A DNA stretch of 5,341 bases from Actinomycetes bacterium. GTDB taxonomy: Bacteria > Actinomycetota > Coriobacteriia > WRKU01. Location of the stretch: the NCBI GenBank assembly GCA_009781565.1, contig WQXV01000083.1, positions 1 to 5,341 of the forward strand, written 5' to 3'. The notes below the pieces were generated by a model, which saw only the letters and a list, made by a program, of their open reading frames with translations, had not been told where the DNA came from and did no database searches. Shown one piece after another: positions 1 to 5,341 of the stretch. The position numbers were made by a program, and so were the translations under genes. Every line of letters begins with the position of its first letter. Positions within the stretch are counted from its first letter, which is position 1.

Positions 1-1004
1 ACGTTGGGCATGAGCTCCAATTCCGATTCAACTCTCTCACCTGCAAATTTGACGGCCACACGTGCGTCAGCGAGTTCGGGGGCTTGCTCTCGGGCGATGA
101 TCAGGTTGGTTGCGGCGATGGCGACCTCCACCATGTCCTCGGTAGGCTCGGCGGTGGTCAGTCGCTGCATCTGCAGTCCGGGCCACAGCAAGATCTTGAC
201 ATACCAGCGATCGGCGCGCGGTCCTGCCCACTTGACCGTGACCTCATAGGCCAGTCCTGCGACCAAGGGCAGCAGGAGGAGCCGGCTGACGATGGTGAGC
301 AACGTGACGAGTACCCTGTTATCGATCCCTGCGGCAGCGATCATCGTCCGGATCGGAATCAGCGAGAAGACCACGATCGAGAGCACGATGACCATCAGCA
401 GGAACGCCGTACCACAGCGCACATGCATCGTCGAGTACTTCATGGCGTTGGCGACCGTGAGCTCCTCGCCTGCCTCGACGGTATGGATCACCTTGTGCTC
501 GGCTCCGTGATACCGGAACACCCGCTTCATATCTGCCCAGCGCCCCACGACCCACACATAGAGAAAGAAGGCCAGGGCACGGAACAACCCGTCGACCACA
601 TTCCACCGCAGCGGATTATCGGTGATCTGTCCGACCGCCAGATTGGTCGCAAGGGCGGGCAGAACGATGAAGATGAAGATCGCGAACAGGGCGGCGACCA
701 CCATGGTCCCTGCCATGACCGCCGAGCCCAACATCTCCTCGCCTTCGTCATCTTGGCCGGCGAACTGTGCCGAGATGCCCAGCGCTTTGGTGCCCAACGA
801 GAGGGATTCGACCATGGCGACGCATCCTCGGACCAGCGGCCACTTCATCCACGCATTCTTATCAGCCGCACTGGCCAGGTCGTGTTGCTCGGTCTGGATC
901 CTTCCCTGGGGATCTCTGACCGCGACCGCCCAGTTCTTCTTGCCGCGCATCATCACGCCCTCGATGACGGCCTGTCCTCCGATATGGGTACACGTCTCAG
1001 ACAC
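1..1004 (-). CDS. DUF1385 family membrane protein, 3' end cut off by the window
   Basis: This conserved integral membrane protein has no established function; I recognise the family (DUF1385/PF07136) and do not assign a role. The frame is open from a GTG at 1004 to the window edge, giving 334 residues and no stop. Family hallmarks are visible: GGQAVIEGVMMRG at residues 9-21, YHGAEHK at 165-171, HVRCGT at 194-199, and a TTAEPTED...EVAIAA stretch near 283-298. Four hydrophobic stretches, roughly 94-120, 134-154, 198-220 and 231-252, are likely membrane segments. Conserved His, Glu and Cys residues flank them, which hints at metal or ligand binding, but this is inference. The GTG start is preferred because GAGAGG (1017-1012) lies 7 bases upstream and the family motif begins a few residues in. 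The start overlaps the thyX stop by 8 bases, so the two genes are probably cotranscribed and translationally coupled. Most of the protein is probably present; only a C-terminal tail is missing. Confidence 0.93.
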   Translation of the reverse strand, partial: MSETCTHIGGQAVIEGVMMRGKKNWAVAVRDPQGRIQTEQHDLASAADKNAWMKWPLVRGCVAMVESLSLGTKALGISAQFAGQDDEGEEMLGSAVMAGTMVVAALFAIFIFIVLPALATNLAVGQITDNPLRWNVVDGLFRALAFFLYVWVVGRWADMKRVFRYHGAEHKVIHTVEAGEELTVANAMKYSTMHVRCGTAFLLMVIVLSIVVFSLIPIRTMIAAAGIDNRVLVTLLTIVSRLLLLPLVAGLAYEVTVKWAGPRADRWYVKILLWPGLQMQRLTTAEPTEDMVEVAIAATNLIIAREQAPELADARVAVKFAGERVESELELMPN

Positions 1005-1677
1005 GCAAGATCCTCTCGAAGGGATTGCCGCACGACATCTTACCTTCAGGGCAAGGTCCGCGCCGACACGGCGCACCGGCATCCATGAAGATATAGGGTG
1101 CGACAGGGGTCGCCAGCTCAAGCATCAGATTGCTCAGCTCGCGGATCTCCCATTGGGCGCGCTGACAGCAGCGCAGGCTGAAGAAGTGGAGCAGCTCGCG
1201 GGTATTCATCGTCACGACGATCTTGGTCTCGGTCGCGTTGGGGAGCAGATAGCGCGCATCCTCGACCGCGACCCCCTCCTCTATCATGGCGCGATACGAA
1301 GCGAACGCCTCGCCGCAGGCTTCGAGGAACATCTTGCGTCGCAGCGGCTCGATATCGACCTCGGGCGGTACGATGAAGGTCGGATCGTCATCGAAACTCA
1401 CGTAGCGTTGCGATTGTTGGTTATAACTGGCGATACGGTGGCGTACCAACTGGTGGGTCAGTGCGCGTGAGACCCCATCGATCGCGAACGTGAAGCTGGC
1501 ATGCTCAAGGGCGGAGTGGTGCCCGCTCGACATGATGATGCGCAAGATCTTCTCGATCTCCTCATCAGTCATCGTCTCCATGAGCTGTGCGGCACCGATC
1601 GGTGCATAGCACAGCCGAGCAGCCGTCGCGATGGCGCGCTGCGGATCGGGTGTGCTGTTCAGTAGGCGGACATCCAT
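997..1677 (-). CDS. thyX: Flavin-dependent thymidylate synthase ThyX
   Basis: ThyX makes dTMP from dUMP in the cytoplasm, using methylenetetrahydrofolate as the one-carbon donor and FAD with NADPH as the reductant. It replaces ThyA and releases tetrahydrofolate rather than dihydrofolate. The 226-residue protein matches the usual subunit length of the homotetramer. The signature RHRxxSxNxxSxR is exact (RHRIASYNQQSQR, residues 79-91). Also visible are GHHSALEH (52-59), EDARYLLPN (139-147) with its conserved Arg142, and LRCCQRAQWEIRE (168-180), which holds the expected dUMP-binding arginine. The C-terminus carries a Cys-containing tail, CRRGPCPEGKMSC (204-216). I chose ATG 1677 rather than an in-frame TTG at 1683. 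AGGAG (1690-1686) lies 8 bases from the ATG but only 2 from the TTG. The gene is divergent from the lipid kinase gene and overlaps the DUF1385 start by 8 bases. No thyA is seen in this window. Confidence 0.97.
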   Translation of the reverse strand: MDVRLLNSTPDPQRAIATAARLCYAPIGAAQLMETMTDEEIEKILRIIMSSGHHSALEHASFTFAIDGVSRALTHQLVRHRIASYNQQSQRYVSFDDDPTFIVPPEVDIEPLRRKMFLEACGEAFASYRAMIEEGVAVEDARYLLPNATETKIVVTMNTRELLHFFSLRCCQRAQWEIRELSNLMLELATPVAPYIFMDAGAPCRRGPCPEGKMSCGNPFERILRV

Positions 1678-1685
1678 GTACAATT

Positions 1686-1690
1686 CTCCT
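1686..1690 (-). promoter_or_regulatory. Shine-Dalgarno site of thyX
   Basis: The minus strand reads AGGAG here, 8 bases before ATG 1677. It decides between that ATG and the in-frame TTG two codons upstream, which would sit only 2 bases from the site. Confidence 0.75.
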
Positions 1691-1716
1691 GTCAGATAAC
1701 CGTTTCATTCTATCAT
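1689..1716 (+). promoter_or_regulatory. Candidate promoter for the lipid kinase gene
   Basis: On the plus strand CTGTCA (1689-1694, 4 of 6 to TTGACA) is followed after 16 bases by TATCAT (1711-1716, 5 of 6 to TATAAT). Transcription would begin near 1723, giving a very short leader before GTG 1735 or 1738. The -10 shares bases with the candidate thyX -10 on the other strand. The match is modest, and other placements in this 57-base gap are possible. Confidence 0.3.
1707..1715 (-). promoter_or_regulatory. Candidate extended -10 promoter element for thyX
   Basis: The minus strand reads TGATAGAAT. This is a TGn extension followed by TAGAAT, which matches 5 of 6 bases of the sigma-70 type -10 consensus. 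Transcription would begin near 1700, leaving a leader of about 20-25 bases that includes the AGGAG site. No good -35 hexamer is present at 16-18 bases, as is usual for extended -10 promoters. This is pattern matching only. Confidence 0.4.
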
Positions 1717-1734
1717 GGGGCAGAAAGCGAGAGA

Positions 1735-2637
1735 GTGGTGTCACCCACACGATATCTTGCCATCGTTAACCCCGCTGCGCGCAGTGGAGCGGCGCGTGAT
1801 ACTGCGCGCCAGATCGAAGAAAAACTCACCGATCTCGATGTCACCTTCGTCAACACCGAGTACCCTCGTCATGCGGTCGAGCTTGCCGCCGCTTCACACC
1901 CCTACGACGTCATCTGCGCCATCGGCGGAGATGGAACGATCCATGAGATCGTCAACGGTATGATGCAGATCGCAGACGGCCAGCGTCCTTGTCTCGGTCT
2001 GATCCCCTTGGGCTCAGGTAACGACACCTGTCGCATGATCGGCTCGCCCACCACCATCGATGAGGCCATCGCGGTGATCCGTGCGGGCCGTACCAAGGCC
2101 TTCGATCTGGGGTTGTGCAACGAGACCTACTTCGTCAACAGCTTCTCGATCGGGCTCGATGCGCTCACGGTGGCGGCGACCACCAAGATCAAGGAGGAGA
2201 CCGGAAGATCCGGTATGCTGCTCTATGGGCAAGCGCTGATCGGTACCATCTTGTTCAACCTCAAGCCGACCGTGCTCGATATCACCATCGATGGGGTGAC
2301 CTATCGACGTGAGGTGCTGCTGCACACCGTGACCAACGGTAAGACCTATGGTGGCGGATTCAGGATCAATCCGTTCGCCCATCCGGCTGATGGTAAGCTG
2401 ACGATGTCACGGATCGAGTGGATGCCTGCGCTCAAGACCCTGACCAAGATCCCCTCACTCTTGCGAGCGACCCATCATACCCTTGATGAGTACGAGACCC
2501 AAGAGATCGAATCGGTCACCTTCTCAAGTGTTGATGGGAGCGAACTGGTCGCCCAGATCGATGGGGAGATACTAAAAGGACGCACCTTCGCTATCGAAGT
2601 GCGTCCTTTCGCTTTACGTTTTGTGGTCGAAGCCTAG
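1735..2637 (+). CDS. Diacylglycerol kinase family lipid kinase (DagK/YegS type)
   Basis: This is a predicted cytoplasmic, membrane-associated ATP-dependent lipid kinase. The best-known members phosphorylate diacylglycerol to phosphatidic acid, recycling lipid released during envelope synthesis; the substrate here is not proven. The 300-residue length is typical. The catalytic domain occupies roughly residues 5-130: VNP (11-13), the nucleotide-binding GGDGT (64-68) and PLGSGND (91-97). The C-terminal beta-sandwich domain follows, with FSIGLDA (137-143), YGGGFRINPFAHPADG (205-220) and QIDGE (274-278). There is no signal peptide or clear membrane span. Two adjacent GTG codons, 1735 and 1738, could start translation. 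No upstream in-frame ATG exists, and only a weak purine-rich GAAAGCGAGAGA precedes them, so expression may be low. The gene is divergent from thyX and convergent with rpmE, with a 19-base gap after its stop. Codons 281-292 lie within a strong inverted repeat. Members acting on other lipids, such as sphingosine or undecaprenol, cannot be excluded. Confidence 0.92.
   Translation: MVSPTRYLAIVNPAARSGAARDTARQIEEKLTDLDVTFVNTEYPRHAVELAAASHPYDVICAIGGDGTIHEIVNGMMQIADGQRPCLGLIPLGSGNDTCRMIGSPTTIDEAIAVIRAGRTKAFDLGLCNETYFVNSFSIGLDALTVAATTKIKEETGRSGMLLYGQALIGTILFNLKPTVLDITIDGVTYRREVLLHTVTNGKTYGGGFRINPFAHPADGKLTMSRIEWMPALKTLTKIPSLLRATHHTLDEYETQEIESVTFSSVDGSELVAQIDGEILKGRTFAIEVRPFALRFVVEA
2575..2609. terminator. 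Probable bidirectional intrinsic terminator inside the kinase coding end
   Basis: AAAGGACGCAC (2575-2585) pairs perfectly with GTGCGTCCTTT (2599-2609). After one bulged C (2586), TTCG (2587-2590) pairs with CGAA (2595-2598) around a CTAT loop. On the minus strand the stem is followed by TTTTAGTAT, so it can end rpmE transcripts about 48 bases after the rpmE stop. On the plus strand it is followed by an interrupted T-rich stretch (TTTCGCTTTACGTTTT), which is weaker. The hairpin lies wholly within the last codons of the kinase gene. Confidence 0.7.
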
Positions 2638-2656
2638 GGCCTCGTAGGTACGGAGT

Positions 2657-3280
2657 CTAGGGCTCCAGTCCATCACCAGGTGCACCGGCTGCATCGCTTA
2701 GAATATCAGCGGTATCGATCTGGTCGGCAAGGTCACCTGCGGTGGCTGCATCATGGGCTGCTGCCGCATCCTCTTCTTGGATCTCGGCCTCTTGCTCGGC
2801 TTCGGCGGCATCGATTCCTGCGACGTTGCTATCTTCGAGCATCCCGTCCCCCTCACTGGTCGGTGTATCGGCATCCTTCTCACTGAGCGCGTCGGCAGCT
2901 TCCTCGCCCACCTCATCGACGGCAGGAGCGCTTTTTGCCTGCGCGGCGAACTCGTTCGCTTTGGCGGCTTTGGCGGCCACTTTCTCCTCGCGCTGCGCGC
3001 GTTTGATGATCTCGAGTTCCTCAGCTGCTCTGCGACGTGCCTCTTTGGCCGCCGCATCCTTCTCAAGGGTCGCGGTCGCAGCGGCACCGTACTTGTCAGC
3101 GAAGCGCTGGACACGTCCTCCGGTATCGATCAGCTTCTGCTGACCGGTATAGAACGGATGGCATTTATCACAGAGCTCGATGTGGAGGTTCCCACCCTTG
3201 GTCGACATCGACTCGAAGGTGTTGCCACATGAGCACTCGTAGCGAGTGACCTTGTACTCGGGGTGTAGACTTTCTTTCAT
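2657..3280 (-). CDS. rpmE: 50S ribosomal protein L31 (zinc-type) with a long Ala/acidic C-terminal tail
   Basis: L31 binds the large ribosomal subunit near the central protuberance and helps bridge the subunits. Residues 1-66 are a complete L31: MKESLHPEY, CSCGNTF (16-22), CDKCHPFYTG (37-46) and DTGGRVQRF (52-60). Cys16, Cys18, Cys37 and Cys40 form the zinc site of the C+ class. ATG 3280 is chosen because L31 homology begins there and AAGGAG (3295-3290) lies 9 bases upstream. The open frame continues a further 80 codons upstream without homology. The oddity is length: 207 residues against about 65-85 for typical L31. The extra part has a basic, helix-prone segment (about 73-107, rich in Ala, Lys, Arg and Glu), then a strongly acidic Ala/Asp/Glu segment (about 122-192) with a single lysine and no arginine. 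Codon use in the tail looks like that of its neighbours, so it is probably genuinely translated. The gene follows rho by 71 bases and is convergent with the lipid kinase gene. Confidence 0.95.
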   Translation of the reverse strand: MKESLHPEYKVTRYECSCGNTFESMSTKGGNLHIELCDKCHPFYTGQQKLIDTGGRVQRFADKYGAAATATLEKDAAAKEARRRAAEELEIIKRAQREEKVAAKAAKANEFAAQAKSAPAVDEVGEEAADALSEKDADTPTSEGDGMLEDSNVAGIDAAEAEQEAEIQEEDAAAAHDAATAGDLADQIDTADILSDAAGAPGDGLEP

Positions 3281-3289
3281 TTCAACGTA

Positions 3290-3295
3290 CTCCTT
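3290..3295 (-). promoter_or_regulatory. Shine-Dalgarno site of rpmE
   Basis: The minus strand reads AAGGAG, 9 bases before ATG 3280. It fixes the L31 start against the much longer upstream-open frame. Confidence 0.8.
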
Positions 3296-3306
3296 ACACG
3301 GTTTAC

Positions 3307-3329
3307 GCACCTGATTGCTGACCAGGTGC
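3307..3329 (-). promoter_or_regulatory. Hairpin in the rho-rpmE spacer (possible rpmE leader element)
   Basis: On the minus strand GCACCTG (3329-3323) pairs with CAGGTGC (3313-3307). A G-U and a U-A pair extend the stem to 9 base pairs around a 5-base loop (CAGCA). No T run follows, so it is not a standard intrinsic terminator. It sits 11 bases before the rpmE Shine-Dalgarno site and could be a leader control element, an RNA processing site or a stability element. Its function is unknown. Confidence 0.4.
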
Positions 3330-3351
3330 TCATTACAGCTGTGCCATTGTA

Positions 3352-4788
3352 CTACATTTTGCCTAGGTCGCCACCATTTTGGGCGAGCTTCTTGGCCATC
3401 TTGCGCACGAGGATCTTGTTGTCCTCGGTCTGCTTGAAACCGACCAGAAGCTGTTGCATCGCGCGATCGGGATCGAGCGGATGCAAGATGGAACGCACAC
3501 CATAGATGAAGTTCTCCCACTCGGGTTCGAGCAGGAGGTCCTCACGACGCGTGCCTGAGACGATGATATCGATCGCAGGAAAGATGCGGCGGTCAGCAAG
3601 CGAGCGGTCCAGACGCAGTTCCATGTTGCCGGTACCCTTGAACTCCTCGAAGATGACCTCGTCCATCTTCGATCCGGTATCGACCAGTGCGGTAGCCAGG
3701 ATGGTGAGCGAACCACCATGCTCGATGTTTCGGGCCGCCCCGAAGAACCGCTTGGGCGGATAGAGCGCAGTCGAGTCCACACCACCGGACAGAATGCGCC
3801 CTGAGGCTGGTGAGGCAAGGTTGTAGGCGCGCGCCAGACGGGTGATCGAATCAAGCAGGATCACGACAGCTTGACCCATCTCGACCGGGCGTTTGGCACG
3901 CTCGATGACGAGCTCGGCTGCCGCGATATGGTTCTCTGAAGGCATATCGAAGGTCGAACTGATGACCTCACCGCGGATAGAGCGCTCCATATCGGTCACT
4001 TCCTCGGGGCGCTCATCGACGAGCAGGCACATCAGATGCACTTCAGGATTGTTGGCCGCGATCGATGCGGCGATCTCTTTGAGGATGATGGTCTTTCCCG
4101 CCTTGGGCGGCGATACGATCAGGCCACGTTGGCCTTTTCCTATCGGGGCGACCAGGTCGATGGTACGCGAGGTGATGAACTCAGCTCCATGCTCCATGAT
4201 CAGGCGGCCTTCACCTTTGCCCTCTTCGGACCAGTCGGCCTCGGGAAAGACCGGGGTCAGCGACGAGAATTTTGGACGGTCTTTGGCTAGTTCGGGATCC
4301 ATCCCGTTGACTGTGTCGATGCTTTGGAGCGCGCCGAACTTCTCGTTGTTGCGCGCATCACGCATCTTGCCCGATATGGCGTCCCCACGCCGCAGTCCGT
4401 TCTTGCGGATCATCGAGGTGGCGACATAGACATCATCAGGACCGGACAGATACCCGGCAGTACGTAAGAAACCGTAACCTTCCTTCATGATATCCAGTAT
4501 GCCGTTGACCTCGACAAACTCGACGACCTCGGCTTCAGGCTCGCTGGGTTGGGCGGCTGCCAGCGTCTCTTGCGCAGCCATGATCGCATCGATCAACTCT
4601 CCCTTTTTGAGCCCCTTGCTCGCTACTGAGATCCCTTCGGCGACCTGTCGTATCTCGGCAACCTTCTGCTTCTCAAGATCCTCGCGTTTGATCTGGGGCT
4701 TTGCCTCTTGCTTTGCCTCTTGCTTCGCCTCGTCATAGACCATCGGTCGACGATCGACACTCCTGCGAGGACGTTTGCGCGCGCTCAT
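3352..4788 (-). CDS. rho: Transcription termination factor Rho
   Basis: Rho is a cytoplasmic homohexameric RNA-dependent ATPase that translocates along nascent RNA and releases RNA polymerase. The 478-residue protein shows the full domain order. A short charged N-terminus (1-40) contains three EAK repeats. An N-terminal helical domain ends in GLKKGELIDAIM (59-70). The cold-shock-like RNA-binding domain carries the RNP1-type GYGFLR (104-109). The ATPase domain has Walker A PPKAGKT (227-233), LVDERPEEV (256-264), Walker B VVILLDSITR (308-317), the R-loop region SPASGRILSGG (326-336), and KRFFGAARN and GTGNMELRLDRSLADRR further on. It is longer than E. coli Rho (419) but lacks the large Arg/Gly-rich insertion of many actinobacterial forms. 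ATG 4788 is supported by AAGGTGG (4802-4796) 7 bases upstream. It also overlaps the transaldolase stop (ATGA), implying translational coupling in one operon. Catalytic and RNA-binding motifs look intact. Confidence 0.98.
   Translation of the reverse strand: MSARKRPRRSVDRRPMVYDEAKQEAKQEAKPQIKREDLEKQKVAEIRQVAEGISVASKGLKKGELIDAIMAAQETLAAAQPSEPEAEVVEFVEVNGILDIMKEGYGFLRTAGYLSGPDDVYVATSMIRKNGLRRGDAISGKMRDARNNEKFGALQSIDTVNGMDPELAKDRPKFSSLTPVFPEADWSEEGKGEGRLIMEHGAEFITSRTIDLVAPIGKGQRGLIVSPPKAGKTIILKEIAASIAANNPEVHLMCLLVDERPEEVTDMERSIRGEVISSTFDMPSENHIAAAELVIERAKRPVEMGQAVVILLDSITRLARAYNLASPASGRILSGGVDSTALYPPKRFFGAARNIEHGGSLTILATALVDTGSKMDEVIFEEFKGTGNMELRLDRSLADRRIFPAIDIIVSGTRREDLLLEPEWENFIYGVRSILHPLDPDRAMQQLLVGFKQTEDNKILVRKMAKKLAQNGGDLGKM
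4699..4733. repeat. 12-base tandem repeat in the rho N-terminal coding region
   Basis: Two perfect copies of CTTTGCCTCTTG (4699-4710 and 4711-4722) are followed by a degenerate third (4723-4733). On the minus strand they encode EAK-EAKQ-EAKQ type repeats near residues 20-30 of Rho. The unit is a multiple of three, so copy changes would keep frame. Confidence 0.8.
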
Positions 4789-5341
4789 GCGCTCACCACC
4801 TTATCCCAGTCTGCGGCAAAGGATTCCAAACCCCGATCGGTCAGGGGATGCTCGATCAGTTTTTTGAGCACACCGAAGGGGACCGTAGCGATATCTGCTC
4901 CCATCAAGGCAGCTTGCGTGACATGGTGTGCACTGCGGATGGAGGCGGCGATGACCTCGACCTGGTGGCCGAAATCATAGTTATCCAGGGCGATGATGAC
5001 CTCTTCGAGTTTGGTCAGACCATCTTCGCTGATGTCGTCGAAGCGACCGACGAACGGTGAGATATAGCGTGCTCCGGCACGAGCAGCCATGACCGCCTGC
5101 GGCACACTGAAGCACAGCGTGAGGTTGGTATCGATTCCAAGGGATGCCAACTCCTTGGTCGCCGCCAGGCCTTCGATCGTCGTCGGGACTTTGACTACGA
5201 CGTTGTCTGCCAAAGCGGACAGACGTTTGCCCTCCTCGATCAGCTCATCGCGACCGGTACCGACCGCCTCAGCCGATATCGGACCGTCGATCAGCTTGCA
5301 GATCTTCTTTATATGCGACTCGAAGTCGCTCAGAGAACCTC
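4785..5341 (-). CDS. fsa: Transaldolase / fructose-6-phosphate aldolase family protein, 5' end cut off by the window
   Basis: This is a small TalC/MipB-type transaldolase family enzyme of central carbon metabolism. It either transfers a dihydroxyacetone unit in the pentose phosphate pathway or cleaves fructose 6-phosphate. The last 184 residues are present; family members are about 215-220 long, so roughly 30-35 N-terminal residues lie beyond the edge. The Schiff-base lysine is in NVVVKVPTT (visible residues 46-54, Lys50). Other motifs are TNLTLCFS (71-78), SPFVGRFDD (94-102), VIAASIR (129-135), GADIATVP (147-154) and HPLTDRGLESF (164-174). Phenylalanine in SPFVGR stands where FsaA has a tyrosine (APYVNR) and TalB a phenylalanine, which favours transaldolase activity. 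The tal symbol would therefore be equally fair. A TTG at 5213 could be mistaken for the start, but homology clearly continues upstream of it (DGPISAEAVGT). The stop overlaps the rho start by an ATGA. Confidence 0.94.
   Translation of the reverse strand, partial: GSLSDFESHIKKICKLIDGPISAEAVGTGRDELIEEGKRLSALADNVVVKVPTTIEGLAATKELASLGIDTNLTLCFSVPQAVMAARAGARYISPFVGRFDDISEDGLTKLEEVIIALDNYDFGHQVEVIAASIRSAHHVTQAALMGADIATVPFGVLKKLIEHPLTDRGLESFAADWDKVVSA

Noticed and set aside
84..1088. Long plus-strand open frame of 334 codons
   Set aside because: It is antisense to the DUF1385 gene and crosses into thyX. Its product has low-complexity His/Asp/Arg composition and no recognisable domain, whereas the opposite strand encodes clear family motifs.
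622..1470. Plus-strand open frame of 282 codons
   Set aside because: It is antisense to both DUF1385 and thyX, with no motif or ribosome site; a shadow of high-GC coding on the other strand.
1679..1684. TACAAT on the plus strand as an alternative kinase promoter -10
   Set aside because: The hexamer at -35 spacing (TGTTCA) matches only 3 of 6 bases. The element overlaps the thyX start codon region, so the other candidate is slightly better.
2742..3232. Plus-strand open frames (133 and 159 codons) opposite the L31 tail
   Set aside because: The Ala/Glu/Asp-rich tail leaves complementary frames open by composition. They lack homology, and the sense frame continues directly from L31 with normal codon use.
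3346..3351. TACAAT on the minus strand as a possible rpmE -10 element
   Set aside because: No acceptable -35 hexamer lies at 16-18 bases and there is no TGn extension, so support is too weak to annotate.
3281..3520. Upstream extension of the rpmE frame by 80 codons
   Set aside because: It overlaps the rho 3' end, shows no L31 homology, and a strong AAGGAG precedes ATG 3280.
3893..4429. Plus-strand open frame of 178 codons within rho
   Set aside because: It is a shadow frame antisense to the conserved Rho ATPase domain; its Ser/Arg-rich product matches nothing I recognise.
1..5341. Search for a mobile element, CRISPR array, tRNA, toxin-antitoxin or defence system
   Set aside because: Genes fill nearly all of the window, the largest gap is 71 bases, and every gene belongs to a recognisable family; no spaced repeats, transposase motifs or tRNA-like sequence were seen.

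Overview
The window looks like ordinary core chromosome from an Actinomycetota-type bacterium, most likely of the Coriobacteriia. This rests on gene content and order (transaldolase/fsa, rho, rpmE, a DUF1385 membrane protein, with thyX rather than thyA), a moderately high GC content judged by eye, and GTG starts. It also rests on a compact 478-residue Rho without the very long N-terminal insertion common in streptomycetes and mycobacteria. A Clostridia-like genome shares parts of this gene order and cannot be excluded from the sequence alone.

Layout: five of the six genes lie on the minus strand, so in transcription order the window is read from right to left. A transaldolase-family gene enters from the right edge (5' end missing). 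Its stop overlaps the rho start in an ATGA. A 71-base spacer holding a hairpin separates rho from rpmE, which encodes zinc-type L31 with a long alanine/acidic tail. On the plus strand, facing rpmE, lies a lipid (diacylglycerol) kinase family gene. A strong inverted repeat inside its last codons could terminate both convergent units. Divergent from the kinase is thyX, which overlaps the start of a DUF1385 membrane-protein gene by 8 bases. That gene runs off the left edge. The DUF1385 gene is missing from simple ATG-to-stop ORF lists because its stop lies outside the window and it starts with GTG.

How the genes fit together: the minus-strand set combines central carbon metabolism (transaldolase), transcription termination (Rho), translation (L31) and dTMP synthesis (ThyX), plus a conserved membrane protein of unknown role. 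This is a housekeeping cluster, not a single pathway. The kinase would act in membrane lipid recycling and is transcribed separately. I saw no mobile element, CRISPR array, tRNA or rRNA gene, attachment site or defence system. Nothing here clearly amounts to a new biological system. The points most worth a second look are the L31 tail, the terminator-like hairpin embedded in the kinase coding end, and the compact divergent thyX/kinase control region.
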